A stretch of DNA of 10,711 nt from Candidatus Poribacteria bacterium (GTDB lineage Bacteria; Poribacteria; DTPJ01; WJIO01), in assembly GCA_014730235.1 (NCBI GenBank), contig WJIO01000282.1, positions 1 through 10,711 on the forward strand, in the 5' to 3' direction. Below, in pieces: positions 1-7,135 of this stretch (position 1 is its first letter; every line of letters begins with the position of its first letter). A program made the translations under genes and the position numbers. The notes under the pieces were generated by a model, which had not been told where the DNA came from, did not search any database, and saw only the letters and a list, made by a program, of their open reading frames with translations.

Positions 1-1262
1 CCAAGATAGAAAAAGAAGAAATGCGCAAATCTATCCTTGAAAACCAAAGCCGCGTGGATGGACGTAGTCTATCAGAAATAAGACCGATAAGCTGTGAAAT
101 CGGTGTTTTCCCACGGACTCATGGCTCAGCTTTATTTACTCGTGGTCAGACTCAGGCTCTGGGTGTTATTACCCTGGGTATTTCGGGAGACGAAGAACTT
201 ATTAAAGACCTGGAAGGTAAATGGACGCGACGTTTTATGCTTCATTATAACTTCCCACCATTTAGCGTTGGTGAAGTTCGACCTATCAGAGGACCAGGTC
301 GTCGGGAAATTGGACATGGAGCTCTGGCTGAAAGAGCTTTGGGCCCGGTTATGCCCGATGAAGAAGAATTCCCCTATGCAATACGGGTTGTATCAGAAGT
401 TCTGGAATCCAACGGATCATCATCTATGGCAAGCGTGTGCGTAGCTACATTAGCTCTTATGGATGCTGGTGTTCCTATAAAAGAACCTGTAGCGGGTATT
501 GGTATGGGACTGGTCAAAGAGGGTGATAAAATAGCGATTCTGACTGATATGGTTGGTGTAGAAGATGCCCTGGGTGATATGGACTTTAAGATCGCGGGTA
601 CCAGAGATGGTATTACATCCGTACAAATGGATATAAAAATCGAGGGGGTAACAAAGGAGATAATGCTCCAGGCTATGATGCAGGCCAAGGAAGCCCGAAA
701 TTATATTTTGGATAAAATGGCTGATGCCATCGCAGAACCTCGAAGCGATATATCCCTCTACGCACCAAGAATTGTGTCAATAACTATACCTGTAGATAAA
801 ATAAAAGATGTAATTGGTCCGGGCGGAAAAGTTATAAAGAAAATGCAGGACGATTTTGAGGTACAAATCGAAATTGAAAACGATGGAACAGTAAACATTG
901 CTTCCATCGATAGAGAAGCTGCTGAAAATGTAATCGAAACCATACGTTCTCTTACAGAAGAACCGGAAGTCGGTAAAATATATAATGGTAAAGTAACAAG
1001 CGTAACTAATTATGGAGCTTTTGTTGAGATCCTTCCCGGACAAGAAGGCCTACTTCATATTTCCGAACTGGCAGATGGTTATGTAAGAAAAGTTGAGGAT
1101 GTTATTAATACCGGTGACGAGGTTACAGTTAAGCTTGTTGAGATTGATAAGCTTGGTAGACTTAACCTGAGCAGGAAAGCGGCAATAGATAACGACGGTT
1201 CAAAACCTCAAGGCAAGCGTCCCCGAAAGGCATTAAGGTTGCCAAAGGATAGAAGACGCTGA
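1..1262 (+). CDS. pnp: Polynucleotide phosphorylase, C-terminal part (5' end outside window)
   Basis: Phosphorolytic 3'-5' exoribonuclease of mRNA decay; it normally works as a cytoplasmic trimer. The reading frame is open back to the first base (K-I-E-K-E-E before the ATG at 21), so that ATG is internal and the gene is cut by the window edge. Residues below count from the methionine at 21. The second RNase PH domain spans about 10-235 and carries [16 protein letters not shown] and the catalytic-site motif GDMDFK (D186, D188). The residue before it reads GVEDALGD, which I recall as the Bacillus-type rather than E. coli-type version. A KH domain follows, with the GxxG loop GPGG at 266-269, then an S1 domain at about 318-388 ([19 protein letters not shown]...LSRKA). 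The protein ends in a short basic tail and tandem stops TGA-TAG. Family identity is secure. Confidence 0.97.
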   Translation, partial: KIEKEEMRKSILENQSRVDGRSLSEIRPISCEIGVFPRTHGSALFTRGQTQALGVITLGISGDEELIKDLEGKWTRRFMLHYNFPPFSVGEVRPIRGPGRREIGHGALAERALGPVMPDEEEFPYAIRVVSEVLESNGSSSMASVCVATLALMDAGVPIKEPVAGIGMGLVKEGDKIAILTDMVGVEDALGDMDFKIAGTRDGITSVQMDIKIEGVTKEIMLQAMMQAKEARNYILDKMADAIAEPRSDISLYAPRIVSITIPVDKIKDVIGPGGKVIKKMQDDFEVQIEIENDGTVNIASIDREAAENVIETIRSLTEEPEVGKIYNGKVTSVTNYGAFVEILPGQEGLLHISELADGYVRKVEDVINTGDEVTVKLVEIDKLGRLNLSRKAAIDNDGSKPQGKRPRKALRLPKDRRR

Positions 1263-1278
1263 TAGTAAGGAGGAAGGT

Positions 1279-1566
1279 ATGGGAAGCGGACAAGAAAGTT
1301 CTGGATTTCTAGGTAGCAAATGGATGACAATAATCCTAGTTGTTATACTGGTAATTCTGGCAGCCATTTTCATATGGGCTCTCAGAAGCGGATGGTTTTA
1401 CAAAGTCGGCAGAAAGAAAGCTACTACTCCAAACGATGATTTTCAGCCCGGTGGTGCTATGAATCAACAGTTTTATAAAACCGATGAATATGTTGAGTTA
1501 AGGGATATTAATCCAAAATTAAGGTTAGCAGCTCAACTTTCTTGGGAAAAACCTGTTGTTTCATAG
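1279..1566 (+). CDS. Small single-pass membrane protein of unknown function
   Basis: A 95-aa protein starting 16 bp after pnp, with a strong Shine-Dalgarno AAGGAGG (1267-1273) 5 bp before the ATG, so it is very likely translated from the pnp transcript. It has one hydrophobic segment at about residues 16-35 (MTIILVVILVILAAIFIWAL), followed by a basic stretch (R36, K42, R45-K47). By the positive-inside rule this predicts a short N-terminal tail outside and a 55-residue polar C-terminal part in the cytoplasm. The tail is rich in N, Q and charged residues and has no cysteine motif or domain I recognise. I do not know its function. The gene looks real because of the ribosome site, the spacing and the clear membrane segment. 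Confidence 0.75.
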   Translation: MGSGQESSGFLGSKWMTIILVVILVILAAIFIWALRSGWFYKVGRKKATTPNDDFQPGGAMNQQFYKTDEYVELRDINPKLRLAAQLSWEKPVVS

Positions 1567-1586
1567 TAAAAACTTTGTTTAGTTTT

Positions 1587-1592
1587 AGGAGG
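1587..1592 (+). promoter_or_regulatory. Ribosome binding site with unusually long spacing
   Basis: A perfect AGGAGG lies 19 bp before the only available ATG (1612) of the LptE-like gene, far beyond the usual 5-9 bp. The frame is open back to a TAA at 1567-1569 but contains no ATG, GTG or TTG between, so no better-spaced start exists in that frame. Either the start is poorly translated, or an AU-rich spacer is looped, or initiation uses a rare codon. Confidence 0.5.
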
Positions 1593-1611
1593 ATTATCTT
1601 TCAGTAAAAGT

Positions 1612-2112
1612 ATGCTAAAATTAAGAATCAAGCATATTTTCATATTACCATTTTTACTATCTGCTCTTTTTTCTGGATGTGGCTATAGATCCAGATCAGA
1701 CCTTCTCAGACATATAAGAACAGTAACAATATCACCCATAAACAATGAAACAGTTGAATATGGACTTGAGGAGGATCTGGCAGACGCGATCAGAGACGAA
1801 TTCTCCAGAACATGGGGAGAAGGTACGGATTCCATATTTACAGCGACAATAAAGGAATATGAAATCCTGCCCATAAGTCTGGATCAAAATGGTCAACCAG
1901 AACAATATCGCTTGTTTATAGTAATGTCTTTTGTATTTGAAGACCTTAAGCGTAACAAGATACTCCGAAACGAAAAAAATTACGAGCAGTTCCACGACTT
2001 CTATGTTGTTTCTGACCGGAGTGAACCGCCAGAAACTTTGCCAGAGGCTAAGGAAAAGCTTATTGATGAAGTGGCGGCAGATATTGTAAGCAGCATTGTA
2101 GAGGAATGGTAA
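1612..2112 (+). CDS. lptE: LptE-like LPS-assembly lipoprotein
   Basis: A 166-aa predicted outer-membrane lipoprotein. LptE plugs the LptD beta-barrel and helps insert lipopolysaccharide into the outer leaflet. The signal peptide is clear: basic MLKLRIKH, a hydrophobic core at 9-20, then a lipobox-like LFSGC with the lipidated cysteine at C23. The mature protein opens CGY and runs through an LptE-type pattern: L-x2-HIRTVTISPINNETVEYGLEEDLADAI, then a beta-rich region with I-x-EYEILPISLDQNGQ-x-EQYRLFIV, and a final amphipathic helix EAKEKLIDEVAADIVSSIVEEW. Length is normal for the family. The sequence is divergent, so the call rests on pattern recognition; a generic DUF-type lipoprotein is the alternative. 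The gene is followed by a strong terminator-like palindrome, so it probably ends the pnp transcript. Confidence 0.75.
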   Translation: MLKLRIKHIFILPFLLSALFSGCGYRSRSDLLRHIRTVTISPINNETVEYGLEEDLADAIRDEFSRTWGEGTDSIFTATIKEYEILPISLDQNGQPEQYRLFIVMSFVFEDLKRNKILRNEKNYEQFHDFYVVSDRSEPPETLPEAKEKLIDEVAADIVSSIVEEW

Positions 2113-2136
2113 TCGAAAGCAATTCTCCTGAAAACT

Positions 2137-2196
2137 AACATGGCAAAATAAAACCACGAAATGATTAATCATTTCGTGGTTTTATTTTGCCATGTT
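2137..2196. repeat. Perfect 60-bp palindrome
   Basis: Two 30-base arms match without a mismatch or spacer; the centre is GATT|AATC at 2166/2167. The outer parts are GGCAAAATAAAA and its complement, and the inner parts are CCACGAAATGATT and its complement. Matching stops abruptly at both ends (T2136/C2197), and no target-site duplication flanks it. Perfect spacer-less palindromes of this size are unstable in replicating DNA, so this one is either recent or kept for a function. Confidence 0.95.
2154..2188 (+). terminator. Bidirectional rho-independent terminator
   Basis: The inner stem of the palindrome (2154-2179, CCACGAAATGATT paired with its complement) is followed directly by TTTTATTTT (2180-2188) and preceded by the mirror-image A tract (2145-2153). 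This gives a 13-bp stem with a U-rich tail on either strand. On the + strand it sits 41 bp after the LptE-like stop codon, in the right place to end the pnp transcript. The stem is not very GC-rich; its strength comes from length and the U tract. Confidence 0.7.
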
Positions 2197-2227
2197 CTTA
2201 CGTTGCGGAATACCTGAATAACAGTGT

Positions 2228-2256
2228 TTGTTTTCTATTATGGTAGCCATAATACT
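2228..2256 (+). promoter_or_regulatory. Possible promoter with overlapping operator-like inverted repeat
   Basis: TTGTTT (2228-2233) and AATACT (2251-2256) are 17 bp apart, a tolerable sigma-70 pair. An inverted repeat TATTATGG-tag-CCATAATA (2236-2254; 8-bp arms, 3-bp spacer) fills the spacer and overlaps the -10. This geometry suits a repressor operator. It lies after the terminator and upstream of the DUF362 operon. The base composition is AT-rich, so chance matches are likely. Confidence 0.25.
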
Positions 2257-2331
2257 TAATTTACTAACAAAATAGATTCTTCCAAATTTAGTGATTAAAA
2301 CATTTAGCACAGTAATACAAAACTTCAATAC

Positions 2332-2361
2332 TGTCATTCCTGCTAAGGCAGGAATCCAGTC
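2332..2361 (+). repeat. Dispersed hairpin repeat (VIPAKAGIQ type), single copy
   Basis: TGTCATTCCTGC-taag-GCAGGAATCCAGTC matches the first copy in the pair at 7469-7545 at 27 of 30 positions. The core CCTGC-TAAG-GCAGG forms a small hairpin. Read in one frame, this family encodes the peptide VIPAKAGIQ, widely seen as a spurious protein in bacterial databases. It is a non-coding dispersed repeat, and here it stands alone. Confidence 0.85.
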
Positions 2362-2385
2362 GTTATGTAAATCTTCTATAGAACT

Positions 2386-2568
2386 GAGCTTTCTCAGAAA
2401 TTATAGACCCTTTATTGACAAGGGTTCTCGGAATCTGGGGATCGGAGATCAATCCCGCTTTTACTGTTATTATGTTGATGTGTCAAATCGCCGATCCTGT
2501 ATTGCCGTATATAGCAGCAACAATTTTCAGATTTTTGACTTTCCGCTTAGGAATTTCTGAGAAGGCTC
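2386..2568. mobile_element. MITE-like element 1 (183 bp, TIRs and 5-bp target duplication)
   Basis: The terminal inverted repeats are GAGCTTTCTCAGAAATT (2386-2402) and the complement of 2552-2568, matching at 16 of 17 positions. The element is flanked on both sides by the direct repeat GAACT (2381-2385 and 2569-2573), as expected of a target-site duplication. It encodes no transposase, so it would have moved only with help in trans. Inside it, GGATCGG (2439-2445) pairs with CCGATCC (2491-2497). Its right end is 30 bp from the start codon of the DUF362 gene, so its inner part may act as a leader or supply promoter elements. I do not recognise the parent IS family. Confidence 0.72.
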
Positions 2569-2598
2569 GAACTTTGAATAAAAAATTGGGGTGAATAT

Positions 2599-3555
2599 AT
2601 GTCAGAAAAAATAAATCGCAGGGATTTTATCAAGGGATTGGCTGTTGCCAGTGCAGGTATATATGGTCTACAATCATCTAACTCCATTATCATACCTGAT
2701 AAACAAGCTTTAGCACAAGTCGCGACAAATACTATAATGGTAGTTGCCCAGGGTAATATTGAAAAAGGCCCGGAACCGGAAATTATTAAAAAAGTTACAA
2801 GGGAATCTGTAGCTGCATTAGGTGGTATGGGTAGATTTGTAAGTAAAAAAGATACTGTACTTGTTAAACCCAATATCGGCTGGAATCGAACCCCGGAACA
2901 AGCGGCGAATACAAATCCATATGTGGTGGAAGCCGTTGTTGAAATGTGCAAAGAAGCCGGTGCTAAAAAGGTTAAAGTTATAGATTATCCGGTAAATTCT
3001 GCTCGTATAACGTATTCGCGAAGCGGTATAAAGGATGCTGTTGATCGTGCTGACGGTTCAATGGAATTTGCCGATGAGCGCAAGTTTAAGGAAAAGTCCA
3101 TACCCGAAGGTGAAATGTTAAAATCCTGGCATATATATCAGGACGCTCTGGATGCCGATGTTCTCATAAATATACCAATTGCTAAACACCATTCACTGAC
3201 TAAACTCACCCTTGGCACAAAGAACCTTATGGGTTTGGTTCTCAAACGTGAACAACTACACACCCGCATTGATCAGAAGCTGGCAGATTTATCCACTGTA
3301 ATAAAACCCAACCTGGTAATAATGGACGCATACAGAACCTTAACCTCTCACGGCCCTAATGGTGGTACTCCAAGGGATGTAAAGCTGGTTGGTCAGATTA
3401 TTGCCGGTACTGATATGGTAGCTGTTGATTCCTATGCAGCTACGCTCTTCGGCTTAACTGGTGAGGAAATAGGTTATATAAAAGAATCATATGAAAGAGG
3501 CTTGGGAGAGATTGAACTGGGTAAAGTCGCCACTAAAAATGTAGAAGTAGCTTAA
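2599..3555 (+). CDS. DUF362 family protein with Tat signal peptide
   Basis: A 318-aa protein. The N-terminus is a textbook twin-arginine signal (NRRDFIK at residues 6-12, then the hydrophobic stretch GLAVASAGIYGL and a likely cleavage after ALA-Q), so it is probably folded in the cytoplasm and exported. The rest matches the DUF362 family: the opening strand-loop around VLVKPNIGWN, VVEAVVEMCKEAGAKKVKVID, DADVLINIPIAKHH with LTLGTKNLMGLV, and the closing DMVAVDSYAATLFGL. Only one cysteine is present, so unlike the DUF362-ferredoxin fusions it carries no Fe-S cluster of its own. A GGGGTGA ribosome site (2588-2594) supports the start. It heads an operon with the NapHG-like and AOR genes. The biochemical role is unknown; a periplasmic partner or maturation factor of the redox complex is my inference. 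Confidence 0.88.
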   Translation: MSEKINRRDFIKGLAVASAGIYGLQSSNSIIIPDKQALAQVATNTIMVVAQGNIEKGPEPEIIKKVTRESVAALGGMGRFVSKKDTVLVKPNIGWNRTPEQAANTNPYVVEAVVEMCKEAGAKKVKVIDYPVNSARITYSRSGIKDAVDRADGSMEFADERKFKEKSIPEGEMLKSWHIYQDALDADVLINIPIAKHHSLTKLTLGTKNLMGLVLKREQLHTRIDQKLADLSTVIKPNLVIMDAYRTLTSHGPNGGTPRDVKLVGQIIAGTDMVAVDSYAATLFGLTGEEIGYIKESYERGLGEIELGKVATKNVEVA

Positions 3556-3611
3556 ACAAATATATTTCATAATATAATTTTTACAAAAATACCCACCTTA
3601 AAAAGATATAT

Positions 3612-5243
3612 ATGTTCAGAAACATAAGACGAATTATACAAATATTATTTCTACTTTTCTTTATATTTTTACTAATCAAAACAGTATATCCTGCGGATTT
3701 TCCCATACCTCTGGACTTTTTTCCAAGGTATCTTGATCCCCTGGCGGCTTCTGCTACCATGCTGGCCTCCCGAAGCATTAGTATGCTCATTATACCCATG
3801 TTAATTGTAATAATCCTGGCCTTGCTTTTGGGTAGATTCTTCTGCGGGTGGATATGTCCCATGGGTACAACCATTGATATATCCGACAGAATCCTTTTTC
3901 GACGGTTCAAACGTCCTAAAATCAAACATAATCCCAGGCTCAGGAATCTAAAATATTACATCCTTGTGGCCTTTATAGTAGGTGCAGCATTCAGTCTGCA
4001 AATGATCTGGTTTGCTGACCCCATAAGCATTGTAACCAGAAGCTACGGTGTTATATTATATCCATATTTCAGTTATGTCACCCGGTCAACCTTTGATACG
4101 CTATATCTTATAAAGGGTGTTAATCTTATATCTGAACCTATATACGGGGTTCTCAGAAACAACGTATTAACTCTGTTTCAGCCTACTTCCCGGATGCTGA
4201 TCCTGTTTTTCAGCGTGTTTGCAGTTATAATATCCCTCAGCATAATCCAACGGCGGTTTTGGTGCAGAAATCTTTGTCCACTGGGTGCGCTTCATGGTCT
4301 GCTGTCTACGAGGTTGAACTTTTGGCGCAGACGGGTAAACGAAAACTGTATAGAGTGCGGAAAATGCCGCCGGGAGTGTGGACTAGGCGCAATTCCTGAA
4401 GATCCCAGAAAATACTGGCCCCAGGAGTGCACCGAATGTATGTCATGTCGGGATGTGTGCCCTGTAAATGCCATAAGCTTCGGCCTCAAACAGCCGTTCT
4501 TTGACAAACCAAAGACTACCGGCCTGAATCTGTCCCGGCGATCCTTTGTAAAATCGGCTTTGGCGGGTATTGCCGCAGTTCCACTGCTAAAGCTTAATTA
4601 CTCCAAAAAGAAGATGGATGAAGCTGTTATACGCCCCCCTGGTTCTCTGCCTGAAGAACAATTTCTGGATAAGTGCATAAGATGCGGCGAGTGCATGAAG
4701 GTGTGCCCTACCAACGGCCTACAACCAGCATTTATGGAAGCAGGTGTAGAGGGAATAGGCACGCCTATTCTGGTTCCAGAGGTGGGTTACTGCGAGTATG
4801 TATGCACGTCATGCACAAAAATATGCCCTACAGACGCCATAATACCCCTTAAAGAAAAAGAAAAGCAGTCTATAAAGATCGGTACAGCCCGTATTGACAA
4901 AGATCGCTGTATACCCTGGAGCGAATACGAAAACTGCCTTGTTTGCGAGGAACAGTGTCCTGTTCCCACAAAAGCCATTAAGTTTGAGACAAAGGACGTG
5001 GTGACATTTAACGGCGAAATCAGAAGGCTTAAAATGCCTGTGGTATTAAAGGACAAGTGCATCGGATGTGGTATATGCGAAAACAAATGTCCCGTAAGCC
5101 CAAAAGCCGCTATCCTTGTAACAGGACAGATACCCGGTAAGGAGTCTCACGGTGGTTTGCATAAAGCCGCTGATACATCAACCATGGAGCAACCAAGCCC
5201 ACAAGCCGTTGGTAAGATAAAAGTACCAGGACAAGAGGAATAG
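3612..5243 (+). CDS. NapH-NapG-like polyferredoxin fusion with internal Tat motif
   Basis: A 543-aa membrane electron-transfer protein. The N-terminal half is NapH-like: hydrophobic segments near residues 8-24, 58-75, 120-138 and 194-212, the two CxxxCP motifs C78-C82-P and C218-C222-P, then two [4Fe-4S] motifs (C246, 249, 252, 256 and C273, 276, 279, 283). A twin-arginine motif follows at SRRSFVK (308-314) with a hydrophobic run to 328, where a separate NapG would begin. The C-terminal half has four more clusters (C355-365; C394, 398, 401, 405; C433, 442, 445, 449; C483-493). NapGH-type proteins move electrons between quinol and periplasmic enzymes; the exact partner here is unknown. Spacing to DUF362 is 56 AT-rich bp, with no clear Shine-Dalgarno before the ATG. 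The AOR gene starts 1 bp after its stop, so the two are probably translationally coupled. Confidence 0.9.
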   Translation: MFRNIRRIIQILFLLFFIFLLIKTVYPADFPIPLDFFPRYLDPLAASATMLASRSISMLIIPMLIVIILALLLGRFFCGWICPMGTTIDISDRILFRRFKRPKIKHNPRLRNLKYYILVAFIVGAAFSLQMIWFADPISIVTRSYGVILYPYFSYVTRSTFDTLYLIKGVNLISEPIYGVLRNNVLTLFQPTSRMLILFFSVFAVIISLSIIQRRFWCRNLCPLGALHGLLSTRLNFWRRRVNENCIECGKCRRECGLGAIPEDPRKYWPQECTECMSCRDVCPVNAISFGLKQPFFDKPKTTGLNLSRRSFVKSALAGIAAVPLLKLNYSKKKMDEAVIRPPGSLPEEQFLDKCIRCGECMKVCPTNGLQPAFMEAGVEGIGTPILVPEVGYCEYVCTSCTKICPTDAIIPLKEKEKQSIKIGTARIDKDRCIPWSEYENCLVCEEQCPVPTKAIKFETKDVVTFNGEIRRLKMPVVLKDKCIGCGICENKCPVSPKAAILVTGQIPGKESHGGLHKAADTSTMEQPSPQAVGKIKVPGQEE

Positions 5244-5244
5244 T

Positions 5245-7131
5245 ATGGAAAAACGCTACATCCTTAAAATAGATGCAGAAAACAGGAGCTATACTCTGGA
5301 TGATATTGATCCTCAGAACATGCAAGAATTTGAGGGAGAGGATTACTCGATTCTATGGGGAGAAGCCTTAGCCCAGTATCTTCTGCGTCAGAATCCAGAA
5401 TATCTGGTAATAGCCCGAGGCCCTCTTGTGCGTTTTCCCGCCACCAAAACCACCGTAGGATATATATCACCCATGACAAGTTTACCCCATTACAGCTTTG
5501 TCGGTGGTAACAGTTTCCGGGAGATATGGTCATTGGGACTTGCAGCAGTGATATTCACAAATCCCCTCGATGAAACACCGGATTTTTACGTTGATGTTTC
5601 CGGTGAAGTTCCTGATTTACAGGTTAGATTTGTAACAGATGAAAATCTGCCAAAAGAGCAGAGGTCAGCCTACTATTACCTTGTATCCAAAGAGCTTGAT
5701 GGTCATGGCTTATGGGGAAGCGTTTATACTCTGGGTAATGCCGCTTATAATAATTACCTTTCAGCCAATATAGCCGTTGAAGCTATATATCATGCTGGAA
5801 GAGGCGGAGCCGGATTTGTTATGGGTAAATTTGCAAAGGCCCTGGTGCTACATTCAGGAAAGCGGCATAGTTATGATCCCGAAGGCCTGCCGCTGGAAGT
5901 CTTTAAACGTCTTGATAAATACGGCTCCCGGTTAAGTTGTAAAGACGCAGGCACAATCATAAAACTGGCAGCTACAGGTAAAGACCCAGCAGGGAAAAAC
6001 ACCCTTCCAGCCCTGAATGCTCAGAAGCTTGGTTATCCCATGGCAGAGATCGCCGAAGGTGACATACTGCTGGCAACCCGGGAGGGTAAGACTGGATGTT
6101 ACTGGTGTCCTGTAACCTGTCGTCATTTTCATACCATGTCTGTGGATTATTCCCCCAACGGTAAAGACAAATTTCTGGATGACTTCGAGCCGGCCTATTC
6201 CGTCTATGCCATGTTGAATATCCTGGCGGAAGAGGATACAAAGCGTTCCAAAATCAAGATGCTGGAGGATGTTGACCGGGAGATATTTCTTCTAATCGAG
6301 CAGATGGGGCTTGACGTTATTGACGTGGGTGTGGGTATATCTGCCCTATACGAGGGTATTTCCAGAGGTATAATACCCCTGTCGGATGTGCCTGAATTTT
6401 TGCACCAAAGGGATCAGAACTTCGGCAGCATAGAAAAAACTCACCGGGTATTGGATTTAATCAAGGAAAATAACCATATTTACAAGGTTTTAAGCTGTAT
6501 TGGCGATGGGCCTCAGGCTTTGGTTAAAGCCTACCCCGAAATGCAGGATTATGTTTTTACATGTGGCAAAGGCACTCTGGGCAACGCCGGTCACTGTAAT
6601 AAGTTGTGGACTTTCCTGATGCCTTTCTCACGATTCTTTAGCCACTATTCTGGTCAGATATACAAGGTTTCCGGTAATATCCCCGACGACCCCAACCCAG
6701 ATAATTTACATAAGCTGTTCACAGATGTTGTGAATGAGATGTTTAAAAGAGAATATTTCAGCATCCTTTGTAATGTCCTCTCCTGCTGTGCCTTTGGATT
6801 TGTGATATTTACAGAAGACGGTAAAGGCATAGAACTTGACAGGGATGAACTGCTGGTGGATGTGCTGAAATTCTATGATATACAAACATCTCGCAGGGAA
6901 CTTATGCGCTTTGCCCGAAATTTCTGGGCCCAATCCACAGATTTCAAGATACAACACGGCTGGAAACCCCTGAAAGCCCAAGATTTCCCCCACCGAATAT
7001 ACGAAGCTGTGTCCCAGGCCATATCTCACCCGCCGGAAAAATGCCATGAAATGATGGACATACTGATACAGGTATGGAAACAAAAAGCCCGTCAGGTCAT
7101 GAATATATATGGCTACCAACCGGACTGGTGA
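5245..7131 (+). CDS. Aldehyde:ferredoxin oxidoreductase family tungstoenzyme
   Basis: A 628-aa protein close to the usual AOR length (about 600). The family binds a tungsten-bis-pyranopterin and one [4Fe-4S] cluster and oxidises aldehydes to acids, or in the BamB branch reduces benzoyl-CoA. Cluster cysteines are visible as C285-x2-C288-x3-C292, almost the same numbering as in Pyrococcus AOR, with C515 as the likely fourth. The two pterin motifs DxxGL(D/C) appear as E352-QMGLD and N510-VLSCC, so the leading Asp is Glu and Asn. An N-terminal domain-1 pattern (ILWGEALAQYLL...LVIARGPL) is recognisable but divergent. There is no signal peptide, so it is cytoplasmic. GAGGA (5235-5239) is its ribosome site and overlaps the end of the upstream gene. 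The substrate cannot be told from sequence; the NapHG-like neighbour is the likely electron partner. Confidence 0.9.
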   Translation: MEKRYILKIDAENRSYTLDDIDPQNMQEFEGEDYSILWGEALAQYLLRQNPEYLVIARGPLVRFPATKTTVGYISPMTSLPHYSFVGGNSFREIWSLGLAAVIFTNPLDETPDFYVDVSGEVPDLQVRFVTDENLPKEQRSAYYYLVSKELDGHGLWGSVYTLGNAAYNNYLSANIAVEAIYHAGRGGAGFVMGKFAKALVLHSGKRHSYDPEGLPLEVFKRLDKYGSRLSCKDAGTIIKLAATGKDPAGKNTLPALNAQKLGYPMAEIAEGDILLATREGKTGCYWCPVTCRHFHTMSVDYSPNGKDKFLDDFEPAYSVYAMLNILAEEDTKRSKIKMLEDVDREIFLLIEQMGLDVIDVGVGISALYEGISRGIIPLSDVPEFLHQRDQNFGSIEKTHRVLDLIKENNHIYKVLSCIGDGPQALVKAYPEMQDYVFTCGKGTLGNAGHCNKLWTFLMPFSRFFSHYSGQIYKVSGNIPDDPNPDNLHKLFTDVVNEMFKREYFSILCNVLSCCAFGFVIFTEDGKGIELDRDELLVDVLKFYDIQTSRRELMRFARNFWAQSTDFKIQHGWKPLKAQDFPHRIYEAVSQAISHPPEKCHEMMDILIQVWKQKARQVMNIYGYQPDW

Positions 7132-7135
7132 TCCT

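Larger units (their letters stand above)
2113..2598. other. Gene-free stretch between LptE-like and DUF362 genes
   Basis: I see no convincing gene in these 486 bp on either strand. The contents, in order, are the 60-bp palindrome, an AT-rich stretch with a possible promoter and operator, one hairpin repeat (2332-2361), the MITE-like element (2386-2568) with its flanking GAACT duplications, and the ribosome site of the DUF362 gene. The base composition is AT-rich except inside the repeats. Confidence 0.8.

Noticed and set aside
2291-2560. An 89-codon + strand ORF containing the peptide VIPAKAGIQ
   Set aside because: The peptide is the translation of the dispersed hairpin repeat, and the rest of the frame runs through the MITE-like element. 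There is no ribosome site and the composition is not protein-like.
2386-2568. Riboswitch or structured leader RNA upstream of the DUF362 gene
   Set aside because: Long-range pairing is present, but the outer stem is exactly bounded by a 5-bp direct duplication, which fits a mobile element better. I see no known riboswitch core.
2547-2951. A 134-codon minus-strand ORF over the start of the DUF362 gene
   Set aside because: It is antisense to a clear Tat-signal protein and has no recognisable domain.
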